NCBI GenBank assembly: GCA_965205955.1
Contig: OZ242192.1
Coordinates: 2,170,001-2,234,000, forward strand
Length of the DNA stretch: 64,000 bases
From: G965202915 sp965205955
Lineage (GTDB): Bacteria; Pseudomonadota; Gammaproteobacteria; Eutrophobiales; Eutrophobiaceae
Direction: 5' to 3'
In this document: positions 25,831 to 34,540 of the stretch, in pieces
Layout: each line of letters begins with the position of its first letter
Numbering within the stretch: the first letter of the stretch is position 1
The notes under the pieces: model-generated
Told to the model about the DNA's origin: nothing
The model's input: only the letters and a program-made list of their open reading frames with translations
Databases searched by the model: none
Position numbers and translations under genes: made by a program

Positions 25831-25851
25831 AACGATGTTCAATTTTCCGCC

Positions 25852-27945
25852 TTATACGTTGCTGTAATGAATTTTTTCTCCCAGCCACCGATTTAACAGG
25901 GGGTCAATTCTGTCTGAGTACGAGGCGATCATCATTTCAGCCGCGCTGTGGATCCCGGTTAATAACTCCTTGTCACGTATCCAGTCGGCAATTTTTAATT
26001 TAGGCAAACCCGCCTGCCGTTCTCCCAGAAGCTCTCCGGGACCGCGCAACTGAAAATCTTTCTCCGCAATTTCAAAGCCGTTGGAAATTCTGCGCAGCGC
26101 ATTGAGTCTGCTGCGAGCGAGATCGCTCAAGGGAAGCTGGTACATTAATATGCAGTCGCTTTCCACTTTGCCTCTGCCTATTCTTCCGCGCAGTTGATGC
26201 AATTGCAGCAGCCCCAGCCGTTCGGCATTTTCAATGATCATCAGACTGGCATTGGGCACATCAACCCCTACCTCAATCACCGTTGTAGCAACCAGGATAT
26301 GTAATTCTCCGGCTCTGAATTTGCCCATGGTGCGCTCCTGTTCAGCGCCGCTCATCCTTCCATGTATGAGTCCAATTTGCAATGAAGGAAGTTTTTCCTG
26401 CAGGCTCTGGCACATGTCTATTGCGGGCTGGGATGGCAATGATTCCGAGTCCTCGATCAGTGTACAAACCCAATAAACCTGTCTGTTCTGTTGGCAAACC
26501 CCGGATATTCTCTCAATAATTTCTTGTCGGCACTGATTTGAAAGAACCGTGGTTGTTATTTTTTGCCGTCCCGGCGGCAATTCATCAATAATGGAAATAT
26601 CCAGATCGGCATAGGCTATCATGGCCATAGTCCGCGGGATAGGTGTTGCCGTCATTATCAATTGGTGTGGGCGCAGCTCCTGATCGCAGCCTTTTTCGAG
26701 CAGGGTGATTCGTTGTTTTACCCCAAAACGATGTTGTTCATCGATAATTATCAGCCCGAGTTTATGGAAGTGAACGCCCTTCTGAAACAAGGCGTGTGTG
26801 CCTATTGCAAGCAAGGGTTTCTCCTCGGCAATACGGGAAAGTTGTTCCGCATGAGCGGATTTGTTGAGAGCGCCCGATAAATAAACAACCGGAATCGAAA
26901 GCGGCGCAAGCCACCCGGACAAGGTCTTGAAGTGCTGCTCCGCCAGTAATTCGGTGGGCGCCATTATTGCCGCCTGGCAGCCGCTTGCAATAGCCTGCAA
27001 GACACTCAATGCGGCTACCACTGTTTTGCCGGAGCCAACGTCGCCCTGCAACAGGCGCAACATCGGCACATTCCGCCTCAGATCATTGCGTATGGTTGCA
27101 AATGCAAGCCGTTGTGCAGTGGTCAGCCTGAACGGTAATCCAGCAAGAAATCCGGCAATTAATTTTTCTCCTTCGGCACATTGTAGCCCGGTTTTTGCGC
27201 GATATTGATTCCTGAGTAACTTCAAACCCAGATGATGGGATAATAATTCTTCGAATGAAAGTCGTTTCTGGGCGCTGTCTTTTCCGGAAAATAATGCTCC
27301 GGCATCGGCATTGGGAGGAGGACGGTGGATATACAGCAGCACTGATACTATGTCCATCATGTTCAATTTTTGCAGTAATTCATCCGGCAAAAGCTCAAGG
27401 GCGCCCTGATCCATGTGAGAAAAGATTTCCAGGGCTTGACCGATCAGTCCGCGCAATTTGTTTTGCCGCAGTCCTTCCGTGGAGGGATAGACCGGCGTTA
27501 ATGTCTGCTCAAGTTTGATATGGCCCGGGTCGTCAAAGAGCTGATATTCCGGATGCGCCATTTCCAGTGAATTAACGCCAAATCTTGTTGTGCCGTAGCA
27601 GCAGATAGTCCTTCCCCGGCACAGGGCATTCTGTTGCGCGCGCGAAAAATAAAAAAAACGCAGGTTGATTGTGCCCGTGCCATCACCGATGCGGCATAGC
27701 AGGGAAGGCCGCCTGCCATACCTGATCTGGGTTACTTCAATCTCGCCTTGAATATAGGCATCCCCGCCGGCCCGCAGGGCATCTATGGGAGTCAGCCGGG
27801 TTCTATCGATATAGCGATAGGGCAGATGGAACAGAATATCCTGGATGGTATGGATCCCCATACGATTCAGTTTCTCTTCAATACGAGGCCCGATGCCGTT
27901 CAGAGCAGAAACAGGCTCTTCCAGTCTGTGTGTTGTCTTATTCAA
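25852..27945 (-). CDS. recG: ATP-dependent DNA helicase RecG
   Basis: RecG reverses stalled replication forks and migrates branched DNA. The 697-residue protein begins with the wedge/OB domain (HLPYRYIDRTRLTPI, about residues 40-55; YIQGEIEVTQIRYGRRPS). Helicase motif I is GDVGSGKT, motif II DEQH in IIIDEQHRFGVKQR, motif III TATPIPRT, and motif VI QLRGRIGRGKVES. Length matches the family. It is the last gene of the gmk-rpoZ-spoT-ridA-recG run, 15 bp after ridA. Nothing is missing. Confidence 0.97.
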   Translation of the reverse strand: MNKTTHRLEEPVSALNGIGPRIEEKLNRMGIHTIQDILFHLPYRYIDRTRLTPIDALRAGGDAYIQGEIEVTQIRYGRRPSLLCRIGDGTGTINLRFFYFSRAQQNALCRGRTICCYGTTRFGVNSLEMAHPEYQLFDDPGHIKLEQTLTPVYPSTEGLRQNKLRGLIGQALEIFSHMDQGALELLPDELLQKLNMMDIVSVLLYIHRPPPNADAGALFSGKDSAQKRLSFEELLSHHLGLKLLRNQYRAKTGLQCAEGEKLIAGFLAGLPFRLTTAQRLAFATIRNDLRRNVPMLRLLQGDVGSGKTVVAALSVLQAIASGCQAAIMAPTELLAEQHFKTLSGWLAPLSIPVVYLSGALNKSAHAEQLSRIAEEKPLLAIGTHALFQKGVHFHKLGLIIIDEQHRFGVKQRITLLEKGCDQELRPHQLIMTATPIPRTMAMIAYADLDISIIDELPPGRQKITTTVLSNQCRQEIIERISGVCQQNRQVYWVCTLIEDSESLPSQPAIDMCQSLQEKLPSLQIGLIHGRMSGAEQERTMGKFRAGELHILVATTVIEVGVDVPNASLMIIENAERLGLLQLHQLRGRIGRGKVESDCILMYQLPLSDLARSRLNALRRISNGFEIAEKDFQLRGPGELLGERQAGLPKLKIADWIRDKELLTGIHSAAEMMIASYSDRIDPLLNRWLGEKIHYSNV

Positions 27946-27960
27946 TCAACAAGATAAAAA

Positions 27961-28344
27961 CTACTCGATAACCATGACCGCATCTATTTCGACCTCGGCA
28001 TTTTTAGGCAGCCCGGAAACGGCTATCGCCGCCCGTGCCGGATAAGGCTCGGAGAAATATACGGCCATGATTTCGTTAATCAGGGGAAAATTAGACATAT
28101 CCCTAAGGTATATATTCAATTTGGCTATGTCTGACATTTCCCCTCCGGCGGCGCTGACTACAGCAGATATATTATCGAATACCTGAATGATCTGCGCGCG
28201 CACGCCGCCTTCGACAATTTCCATCGTATCGGGAGTCAAAGGGATTTGTCCGGAAAGATAAACGGTATTTCCGGTTTTTACCGCCTGTGAGTACGTGCCG
28301 ATTGCACCCGGCGCGCCGATGGTCTGAATTATACTTCTGGTCAT
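27961..28344 (-). CDS. ridA: RidA-family enamine/imine deaminase
   Basis: This 127-residue cytoplasmic protein hydrolyses reactive 2-aminoacrylate-type enamines and imines produced by PLP enzymes. The family patterns are present: IGTYSQAVKTGNTVYLSGQIPL, then VSAAGGEMSDIAKLNIYLRDMSNF, and the C-terminal block PARAAIAVSGLPKNAEVEIDAVMV, which contains the conserved Arg and Glu of the active site. It lies between spoT and recG, a place where RidA genes are often found. All coding features look intact. Confidence 0.95.
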   Translation of the reverse strand: MTRSIIQTIGAPGAIGTYSQAVKTGNTVYLSGQIPLTPDTMEIVEGGVRAQIIQVFDNISAVVSAAGGEMSDIAKLNIYLRDMSNFPLINEIMAVYFSEPYPARAAIAVSGLPKNAEVEIDAVMVIE

Positions 28345-28408
28345 TTTTTATACCCCCTCTGTGTTTTTGGAAACGGGAATCAATAACGATTTCTTTTTTT
28401 GCAGACTG

Positions 28409-30532
28409 CTAGGGTCTGCTCAGATGAGTAACGGATCTGATCCTCCTGACTCCGCGCATTACATGCGCCAGGTGCCTGCGATCAACTACTTCTATTATAA
28501 ATGATAGTGTCATATAGTGCGCATCTTTATCCTGTATTTCAACATGTTCTATGTTTGCCTGTTGATCGGAAATAGTGGCCGCAATAGTTGCCAGCACACC
28601 GCGCTGATTTGACACATCCATTTTAATAAATGCCTTAAATTCTCTCTCGATATTATTTTTCCATTCGACCTGAATCCATTTCTCTGGATGATTATTATAT
28701 TCGTTCAGGTTTTTGCATGTCTGGCGGTGAATCACGATACCGCGGCCTGCCGTCATGAATCCATAGATCGTATCCCCCGGAATAGGATGGCAGCATTTTG
28801 GAAAATTGACCACCATGCCTTCGGTGCCTTCAATCAAGAGCGGCAGAGATGTTTGTTGCTCCTGGTTTTTTTTGCGGGAGGTATCATTGTCGCTGATCAT
28901 CAGCGTCAACTGTCTTGCGATAAGAGGGGCCATGTGATTACCGAGTCCAATATCCCGCAAAAGCAATTCTTCACTTTCCACATTATTGTTTTTGAGCAGC
29001 TTCTTGATATATTTGCCGTCGATATCCTGATGCAGGGCAGAGGTATCGAGTTCACGGTTCAATAATTTTCTTCCCAGCGCAATGGCCTCACTGTTTTTCA
29101 GGTTTTTCAGGTAATGCCGGATATTGCCTCTGGCCCGTGCCGTTACAACAAAATTAATCCAGGCCGGGTTTGGACATGCCTCCGGCGCAGTGAGGATCTC
29201 CACGTTCTGTCCGGTGTTCAGCACGGAATCCAGCGGCGCCAGCTTCCGGTCTATACGCGCACCAACGCAGCTATTGCCCACATCGGTATGTATCGCATAG
29301 GCAAAGTCAACCACCGTTGCCCCGCGCGGCAGTTCCATGATCTTTCCTTTGGGAGTAAAGACATAAATATCATCCGGAAAGAGGTCGATTTTGAAATTTT
29401 CAAAAAATTCTTCCAGGTTTCCGGCTATTTTTTGCATTTCCAGAATATTTCTTAACCAGACTCTGGCTCTGCGGTGTGCGCCGCTTCGGCTGCCGCTGTC
29501 GGATGATTTGTACAGCCAATGCGCCGCAATGCCGGCTTCAGCAACATTTTCCATATCCCGGGTTCTTATCTGGATTTCTATGCGCAAGCCGAAAGGCCCG
29601 AACAATATGGTATGCAAGGATTGATAGCCGTTTGTTTTGGGGATGGCAATGTAGTCCTTGAATCTTCCCGGAACAGGTTTATACAGATTATGGACTATTC
29701 CGAGTGTTCGATAGCATGTGTCCACTTCATCGACAATGATGCGGAAAGCATATAAATCATATACATCAGAGAGAGACAATTTCTGATCGCACATTTTTTT
29801 GTAGAGGCTGTATAAGTGTTTTTCACGTCCCAGAATTTTCCCCGGGATTTTTTCCTGACGCATTCTTCTTTTCAGGGCAGTGCGGATCTTTTGAATAATC
29901 TGTTTGCGGTGCCCGCGCGCCTTTTCTACCTGTTCGGCTAATACTCTATAGCGCATTGGATAGAGGGCGGCAAACCCCAATTCTTCCAGTTCCGTGCGGA
30001 TGCTGTTTATCCCCAGGCGCAATGCAATCGGCGCATAGATCTCCAATGTCTCGCGTGCGATCCTTCTGCGCTTTTCCGGTTTTAAGGCATCCAGAGTTCT
30101 CATGTTATGCAGGCGGTCGGCCAATTTGACCAGAATAACCCGAATATCGTTACTCATTGCCATGAGCATTTTCCGGAAGTTATGCGCCTGTGCCTCAGCG
30201 TAACTCTGGAAACTGATATGCGTTAACTTGCTTACTCCATCGACCAACGCGGTAATGCTTTTACCAAATTTTTTCCCTATTTCATCTTTTGCATTGGGAG
30301 TATCTTCAATCACATCGTGCAGTATTGCGGCCATCAGCGTTTGATGATCCATGCGCATCTCGCCCAATGTTCGGGCAACTTCCAGTGGATGATGTATATA
30401 GGGCTCGCCGCTGACGCGCCGCTGCCCTTCATGGGCCTTGGCGCTGAATTGATAGGCCTGTTTTACCTTGTCAACTTGATCCGGCTGCAGGTAAGTGCCG
30501 ATCAGTTTGCAAAGTTCATTAATTGAATACAC
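28409..30532 (-). CDS. spoT: Bifunctional (p)ppGpp synthetase/hydrolase SpoT
   Basis: The 707-residue protein controls the stringent-response alarmone. The HD hydrolase domain is intact (YIHHPLEVA and ILHDVIEDT, about residues 46-78). The synthetase domain has YAFRIIVDEVDTCYRTLG, RFKDYIAIPKTNGYQSLHT and EIQIRT. The RFKD motif is the form found in bifunctional enzymes. A TGS domain (DIYVFTPKGKIMELPRG) and a C-terminal ACT domain (MDVSNQRGVLATIAA) follow. It sits 70 bp after rpoZ, the usual gammaproteobacterial context. Confidence 0.97.
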   Translation of the reverse strand: MYSINELCKLIGTYLQPDQVDKVKQAYQFSAKAHEGQRRVSGEPYIHHPLEVARTLGEMRMDHQTLMAAILHDVIEDTPNAKDEIGKKFGKSITALVDGVSKLTHISFQSYAEAQAHNFRKMLMAMSNDIRVILVKLADRLHNMRTLDALKPEKRRRIARETLEIYAPIALRLGINSIRTELEELGFAALYPMRYRVLAEQVEKARGHRKQIIQKIRTALKRRMRQEKIPGKILGREKHLYSLYKKMCDQKLSLSDVYDLYAFRIIVDEVDTCYRTLGIVHNLYKPVPGRFKDYIAIPKTNGYQSLHTILFGPFGLRIEIQIRTRDMENVAEAGIAAHWLYKSSDSGSRSGAHRRARVWLRNILEMQKIAGNLEEFFENFKIDLFPDDIYVFTPKGKIMELPRGATVVDFAYAIHTDVGNSCVGARIDRKLAPLDSVLNTGQNVEILTAPEACPNPAWINFVVTARARGNIRHYLKNLKNSEAIALGRKLLNRELDTSALHQDIDGKYIKKLLKNNNVESEELLLRDIGLGNHMAPLIARQLTLMISDNDTSRKKNQEQQTSLPLLIEGTEGMVVNFPKCCHPIPGDTIYGFMTAGRGIVIHRQTCKNLNEYNNHPEKWIQVEWKNNIEREFKAFIKMDVSNQRGVLATIAATISDQQANIEHVEIQDKDAHYMTLSFIIEVVDRRHLAHVMRGVRRIRSVTHLSRP

Positions 30533-30602
30533 GTAACGTTAACAATGGCCGGACCGTGGAAAAATGCGCTGGAATAACGGCGGTGAAGCAGTGGGTATAA
30601 AG

Positions 30603-30875
30603 TCATTTGGTTGCAGGAATATCAAAAGCTCCGGAATCGTTGAAATCCTCATTGAACTCATTGAACTCATTTCTGACTGTTTCATCGATATTATCCTGGC
30701 GAACCAGATTTTCGGCAATTTCCCGCAGGGCGATGACGGTCGGTTTATCGCTGTTTTCAGGCACCAGCGGTTTGGCGCCTAAATGAATTTGCCTGGCGCG
30801 TTTTGTTGCCAGCAGGACCAGATCATAACGATTATCAACGTGTTCCAGGCAATCTTCTACAGTCAATCTAGCCAT
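30603..30875 (-). CDS. rpoZ: RNA polymerase omega subunit
   Basis: The 90-residue protein starts MARLTVEDCLEHVDNRYDLV and continues ATKRARQIHLGA and KPTVIALREIAENLV, the conserved omega core that folds onto the beta-prime subunit. The last 25 residues are acidic and specific to this organism. It sits between gmk and spoT as in Escherichia coli. Confidence 0.96.
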   Translation of the reverse strand: MARLTVEDCLEHVDNRYDLVLLATKRARQIHLGAKPLVPENSDKPTVIALREIAENLVRQDNIDETVRNEFNEFNEDFNDSGAFDIPATK

Positions 30876-30954
30876 TTTTTGCGTACCTCATTAAAGAAAA
30901 TAATATATGAAACCCATGACCTTGACAGGGGCAACACCTGCCATACTATACGAT

Positions 30955-31596
30955 TTAGCCCTTTTGCGCCATCAAGTCCTGTACAAAACCCCTGAAAAAG
31001 GACAACCGGCTTTGGGTCTTTAGCCTTGTTGACAGGATTATAGCCTTCAGTTCATTGAGCGCTTGGTCAAAATCATCGTTTATTACCACAAAGTCGAATT
31101 CATTATAATGTGAAATCTCGTTTTTCGCCTCCCGCATGCGGCGTGTAATAATCGATTCATTATCGTTTCTTTTAACCAGTCGTTTCCGCAAGGCATCATA
31201 GGTGGGAGGCAGGATAAAGATGCTGACCGCCTTGGCGAACCCGGACTTTATTTGTCGTGCCCCCTGCCAGTCAATATCGAGGATAACGTTAATATCCCTG
31301 GCAAGTTGCTCTTCAACCCAGGCTCTGGATGTGCCGTAATAGTTATCAAACACCTTGGCGTGTTCAATAAACAGGTTCTGCGCAACCATATCGGCAAATG
31401 TATCCGCATCTATAAAATGATAGGCGACGCCGTCTTCTTCATCATCCCGGGGCATCCGCGTTGTATGGGAGATCGAGGTCCTTATCCCCGGATTCTGATT
31501 GGTCAATTCCCGCACCAGTGAAGTTTTGCCCGCCCCCGAAGGGGCTGAAATTATAAACAGGGTGCCCGATTCGTTCGGCAAGGTTGATTTGCGCAT
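30955..31596 (-). CDS. gmk: Guanylate kinase
   Basis: Converts GMP to GDP with ATP. The 213-residue protein has the P-loop SAPSGAGKTSLV (about residues 17-28), the GMP-binding blocks ISHTTRMPRDDEEDGVAYHF and LEWxxV-like FIEHAKVFDNYYGT, and DIDWQGARQIK. The extra C-terminal tail of about 12 residues is of no known role. The start is 3 bp after the yicC stop, so translation is probably coupled. An 80-bp gap separates it from rpoZ. Confidence 0.97.
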   Translation of the reverse strand: MRKSTLPNESGTLFIISAPSGAGKTSLVRELTNQNPGIRTSISHTTRMPRDDEEDGVAYHFIDADTFADMVAQNLFIEHAKVFDNYYGTSRAWVEEQLARDINVILDIDWQGARQIKSGFAKAVSIFILPPTYDALRKRLVKRNDNESIITRRMREAKNEISHYNEFDFVVINDDFDQALNELKAIILSTRLKTQSRLSFFRGFVQDLMAQKG

Positions 31597-31599
31597 AAA

Positions 31600-32466
31600 T
31601 TATTCGATATTCTGTATTTGTTCACGCATCTGCTCTATCAGCACCTTTAAATCAACAGAGGTCTTGCTAATGCTGATATGGGCCGCTTTTGCCCCAAGTG
31701 TATTGACCTCCCGGTTCATTTCCTGCATCAGGAAATCAAGCCGTCTTCCAACAGGTTCATTCTGCCGCATCACTCTGCCTACTTCCTGCATATGCACGTC
31801 CAGCCGGTCGAGCTCTTCGGCGACATCATATTTCTGCGCAAGCAGCAGCAATTCCTGTTCGAACCTGTCGCGGTTCGGTTCCCGGCTGAGCTCCTCGGCA
31901 CGGGACATCAATTTTTCTCGCTGGGCGATCATAATATCAGGTAAATCATTCCTGACGCAGGCTGTTTTCTGGCCGGCAGCAGCACAGCGTTCTTCCAGTA
32001 TCATCGCTATTTTACTGCCTTCACGCCGGCGAGTATCGACGACGATATCCAAGGTATTTTCAAGCAATTCAAGAATAGCATTCCCGACACTGTCGGGCTT
32101 GGGCATGTCCTTTCCCAGAACACCGGGCCAGCCCAGAATATCAAAAGGATTTATATCGGCGGGTTTATTCAGCCGTGCCGATATACTTTCGGCGGTCCCG
32201 ATCAGGCTGGCAATCAACTCCTGATTTACAGTGAGCGGCTCCCCCTGTCCGTCATAGTATTCATAGCGAATAGAGCAATCCACTTTGCCCCGGTTAAGAC
32301 GGGCCGAGAGTTTTTTTCGGACAGATTGCTCAAGCCCTCTCAATTCTTCCGGAAGTCGAATTGACATTTCCAGGTAGCGATGATTGACAGTGCGAATCTC
32401 ACACGCCGCCCGCCCCCATTTCCCGCCGGCTCTTTCTCTGCCGTAAGCCGTCATACTGACGATCAT
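31600..32466 (-). CDS. yicC: YicC-family endoribonuclease
   Basis: The 288-residue protein has the YicC N-terminal start MIVSMTAYGRERAGG, the block EIRTVNHRYLEMSIRLPEEL, and the DUF1732 C-terminus (LDFLMQEMNREVNTLGAKA and LKVLIEQMREQIQNIE). Escherichia coli YicC is an endoribonuclease acting on small RNAs such as RyhB. It is divergent from rph across about 125 bp, the same arrangement as in Escherichia coli. GGGGG lies 7 bases before ATG 32466. Confidence 0.95.
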   Translation of the reverse strand: MIVSMTAYGRERAGGKWGRAACEIRTVNHRYLEMSIRLPEELRGLEQSVRKKLSARLNRGKVDCSIRYEYYDGQGEPLTVNQELIASLIGTAESISARLNKPADINPFDILGWPGVLGKDMPKPDSVGNAILELLENTLDIVVDTRRREGSKIAMILEERCAAAGQKTACVRNDLPDIMIAQREKLMSRAEELSREPNRDRFEQELLLLAQKYDVAEELDRLDVHMQEVGRVMRQNEPVGRRLDFLMQEMNREVNTLGAKAAHISISKTSVDLKVLIEQMREQIQNIE

Positions 32467-32590
32467 TAGCGACCCCCTAAAATGTATAAACTATCCAGAT
32501 ACAATAATAAATAACCCCTCTATGCGCGGCAACCAATACCTTGAAAGGAATTAGTCGGTATACTATGCGTTTTTGACTGGAGAAAAAAAT

Positions 32591-33307
32591 ATGCGACCTA
32601 GTGGAAGAAAGCCGGATGAACTGAGAGAGATCAAGATCACGCGGAATTATACCCGTCATGCCGAAGGCTCTGTGTTAATTGAATTTGGGGATACCCGCGT
32701 ACTCTGCAATGCGAGTCTGGATTCGGGCGTGCCCCGTTTTCTCAAGGGCAAGGGGCAAGGCTGGGTGACCGCCGAATACGGAATGTTGCCCCGCTCCACC
32801 TCAGCCAGAATGCGCAGGGAGGCGGCGCAAGGCAGGCAGGCAGGGCGCACCTTGGAGATACAGCGGTTAATCGGAAGATCCCTGAGGTCAATTGTTGACC
32901 TAAGCAAACTGGGTGAAAACACCCTGATTGTAGATTGCGACGTCATTCAGGCCGATGGCGGGACCCGGACGGCCTCGATCACCGGAGGCTGTGTTGCCGT
33001 GGTTGATGCGTTGCAGGCTGCCGAAAAACAAAGATCAATCAGTGCCCTGACCGGCATGGTCGCGTCGGTATCGGTGGGCATATATAAAGGGGTGCCGGTT
33101 CTGGATCTGGACTGCGCCGAAGATTCAAATGCCGGGACTGATATGAATATAATTATGAACAGAGCCGGAGAATTTATCGAAGTACAGGGAACCGCAGAGG
33201 GAAGCCCTTTTTCCAAAGCGGAATTGGATGATATGCTGGCGCTTGCCGCTTCCGGAATAGAACAATTATTCAATTACCAGAATACTGCGCTTGACCATGT
33301 TGGCTGA
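32591..33307 (+). CDS. rph: Ribonuclease PH
   Basis: A phosphorolytic 3' exoribonuclease that trims tRNA precursors. The start at ATG 32591 gives MRPSGRKPDELREIKITRNY, the universal N-terminus, and TGGAG lies 8 bases upstream; an in-frame ATG at 32573 has no such site. Other blocks: GDTRVLCNASL, GKGQGWVTAEYGMLPRST, QADGGTRTASITG and LDLDCAEDSNAGTDMN. The 238-residue length is normal. The 3' end overlaps rdgB by 11 bp. Confidence 0.97.
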   Translation: MRPSGRKPDELREIKITRNYTRHAEGSVLIEFGDTRVLCNASLDSGVPRFLKGKGQGWVTAEYGMLPRSTSARMRREAAQGRQAGRTLEIQRLIGRSLRSIVDLSKLGENTLIVDCDVIQADGGTRTASITGGCVAVVDALQAAEKQRSISALTGMVASVSVGIYKGVPVLDLDCAEDSNAGTDMNIIMNRAGEFIEVQGTAEGSPFSKAELDDMLALAASGIEQLFNYQNTALDHVG

Positions 33308-33941
33308 AGTCAGTCGGAAACAGATTGTAATTGCCAGCGGCAATCCGGGGAAAATTCGTGAGTTCAGGCAATTATTCGCAAACTCGTCTTTCAATATCAT
33401 TCCACAATCCGATTTTGATGTGCCCGATATAGAAGAGACCGGATTGAGCTTTATGGAAAATGCCTTATTAAAGGCCAGAAATGCTTCCAGACATACTCTG
33501 CGGCCGGCAATTGCAGATGATTCGGGCATTATTGTCGACGCGTTGAATGGTGACCCCGGGGTATATTCAGCCCGTTATGCCGGAAAGGGCGCCAGTGATC
33601 AGGAGAATGTGCAAAAACTGATCGATAATGTTAAAACTCTTCCGGATGATAAACGCGGCGCATATTTTATATGTGTGATCATTTATGTCCGCTATGCAGA
33701 AGATCCCGTTCCGTTAATTACCCAGGGGACATGGGAGGGTATCGCAATCACCGAGCCCAAAGGGACTAATGGCTTCGGTTATGATCCGATATTCTATCTC
33801 CCGGCGCATGGTTGCACTTCGGCGGAACTTGAACCGGAAACCAAGGACCGGCTGAGTCATCGGGGGCAGGCCTTGCGAGCGCTGATTGATAATTTATCAG
33901 CGGAGTCGGCAGATCTGGAGCGGGATGAATCAAGTTCCTGA
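33297..33941 (+). CDS. rdgB: XTP/dITP pyrophosphatase (RdgB/HAM1 family)
   Basis: Removes inosine and xanthosine triphosphates from the nucleotide pool. Family blocks are present: IVIASGNPGKIREF, ADDSGIIVDALNGDPGVYSARYAG, GFGYDPIF and LSHRGQAL. ATG 33297 inside the last codons of rph is the likely start; a TTG two codons earlier is also in frame. The 15-residue C-terminal tail ends ERDESSS. It is the last gene of the plus-strand pair; the hairpin that follows 22 bp later faces the other way. Confidence 0.96.
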   Translation: MLAEVSRKQIVIASGNPGKIREFRQLFANSSFNIIPQSDFDVPDIEETGLSFMENALLKARNASRHTLRPAIADDSGIIVDALNGDPGVYSARYAGKGASDQENVQKLIDNVKTLPDDKRGAYFICVIIYVRYAEDPVPLITQGTWEGIAITEPKGTNGFGYDPIFYLPAHGCTSAELEPETKDRLSHRGQALRALIDNLSAESADLERDESSS

Positions 33942-33950
33942 TCGTAGGGT

Positions 33951-33995
33951 ATAATAAAAAAATGCGCAGATATCAGGGGAGATAGATATCTGCGC
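33951..33995 (-). terminator. Strong Rho-independent terminator reading leftward
   Basis: The arms GCGCAGATATC (33964-33974) and GATATCTGCGC (33985-33995) form a perfect 11-bp stem with a 10-base loop. On the minus strand it is followed by ATTTTTTTATTATA. On the plus strand it is followed by CAAGGTGCCC, without a T run. It therefore ends a minus-strand transcript, but no minus-strand protein gene lies upstream of it. Confidence 0.88.
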
Positions 33996-34200
33996 CAAGG
34001 TGCCCACTTCTAGGATAGTGGGCAGGGGATAAATACAGGCGTCCTGATAAAACCTCCGATGCCCGGGGGAGATCGCACCTCACGGGCATCGTTTGCCCCT
34101 ATACAGGTACTTTTGGTAATCTTTTCAGTAACTTACTGCATTTTACACTGCACACTAGTCTTGCACCCGTATACTATACAGACCACATCATAGCCGCTTA
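33951..34200 (-). ncRNA. Candidate structured non-coding RNA, minus strand
   Basis: Upstream of the terminator, on the minus strand, are further hairpins: GCCCACT with AGTGGGC (34002-34023) and GATGCCCG with CGGGCATC (34058-34090). An AGGGG/CCCCT pairing can close around the latter. No reading frame of note exists on this strand here. I could not match it to 6S RNA, tmRNA, SRP RNA, RNase P RNA or a riboswitch I know. The 5' end is a guess: a TATAGT hexamer near 34178 could be a -10 element but has no good -35. The terminator is the main evidence. Confidence 0.5.
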
Positions 34201-34377
34201 TGTTCCCCGCCATTACGCGGTTAGCCCGGATATTGCATGAGCGCGGGAGATTTGTATGATTCTATTTTGGGCAGGGATCCAGTCTTTCGCAGGAGTTGCA
34301 GAACAGCAGCCCCCGCTATACCTGCACCACCTCCTTTATAAAAAGTGGCAAGATTATTATACAAAAAAGATAGCTAA
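34201..34377. other. Gene-free spacer with a repeat fragment
   Basis: The segment 34221-34243 (TTAGCCCGGATATTGCATGA and three more bases) recurs with one mismatch on the minus strand near 47338-47360. CAGGGATCCAGTCTTTCGC (about 34273) is an inverted form of the dispersed TTCCTGCGAAAGA motif. No coding region is supported. Confidence 0.6.
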
Positions 34378-34450
34378 ATCGATGAATTAACCGTTGGCGG
34401 CACTCGCGTATAAACAACGGCAATCAATCCCTTATTCCCACCGCAAATCG
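34378..34450 (+). repeat. Left arm of inverted repeat, copy of the tldD 3' end
   Basis: These 73 bases match the reverse complement of 35694-35766 with six mismatches and no gaps. The right arm is the true last codons of tldD (IDELTVGGTRV) plus about 37 bp downstream. The left arm still encodes IDELTVGGTRV followed by a stop. The arms enclose 1.24 kb. At its end, a 34-codon frame (ATG 34452 to 34556) overlaps the first codons of the sulfotransferase; I see no family for it. Confidence 0.93.
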
Positions 34451-34540
34451 AATGATTTATATTAAATACAGAAAAGATTTTGATACTTGGTACCCTGATG
34501 CTTACGGTGAATTGATGGATTATCTGGATAATAAAGAGAA

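Noticed and set aside
33942..34200. 6S RNA, tmRNA, SRP RNA or a known riboswitch
   Set aside because: The stems and conserved bases do not match any of these as I know them, so only an unnamed candidate RNA is reported.
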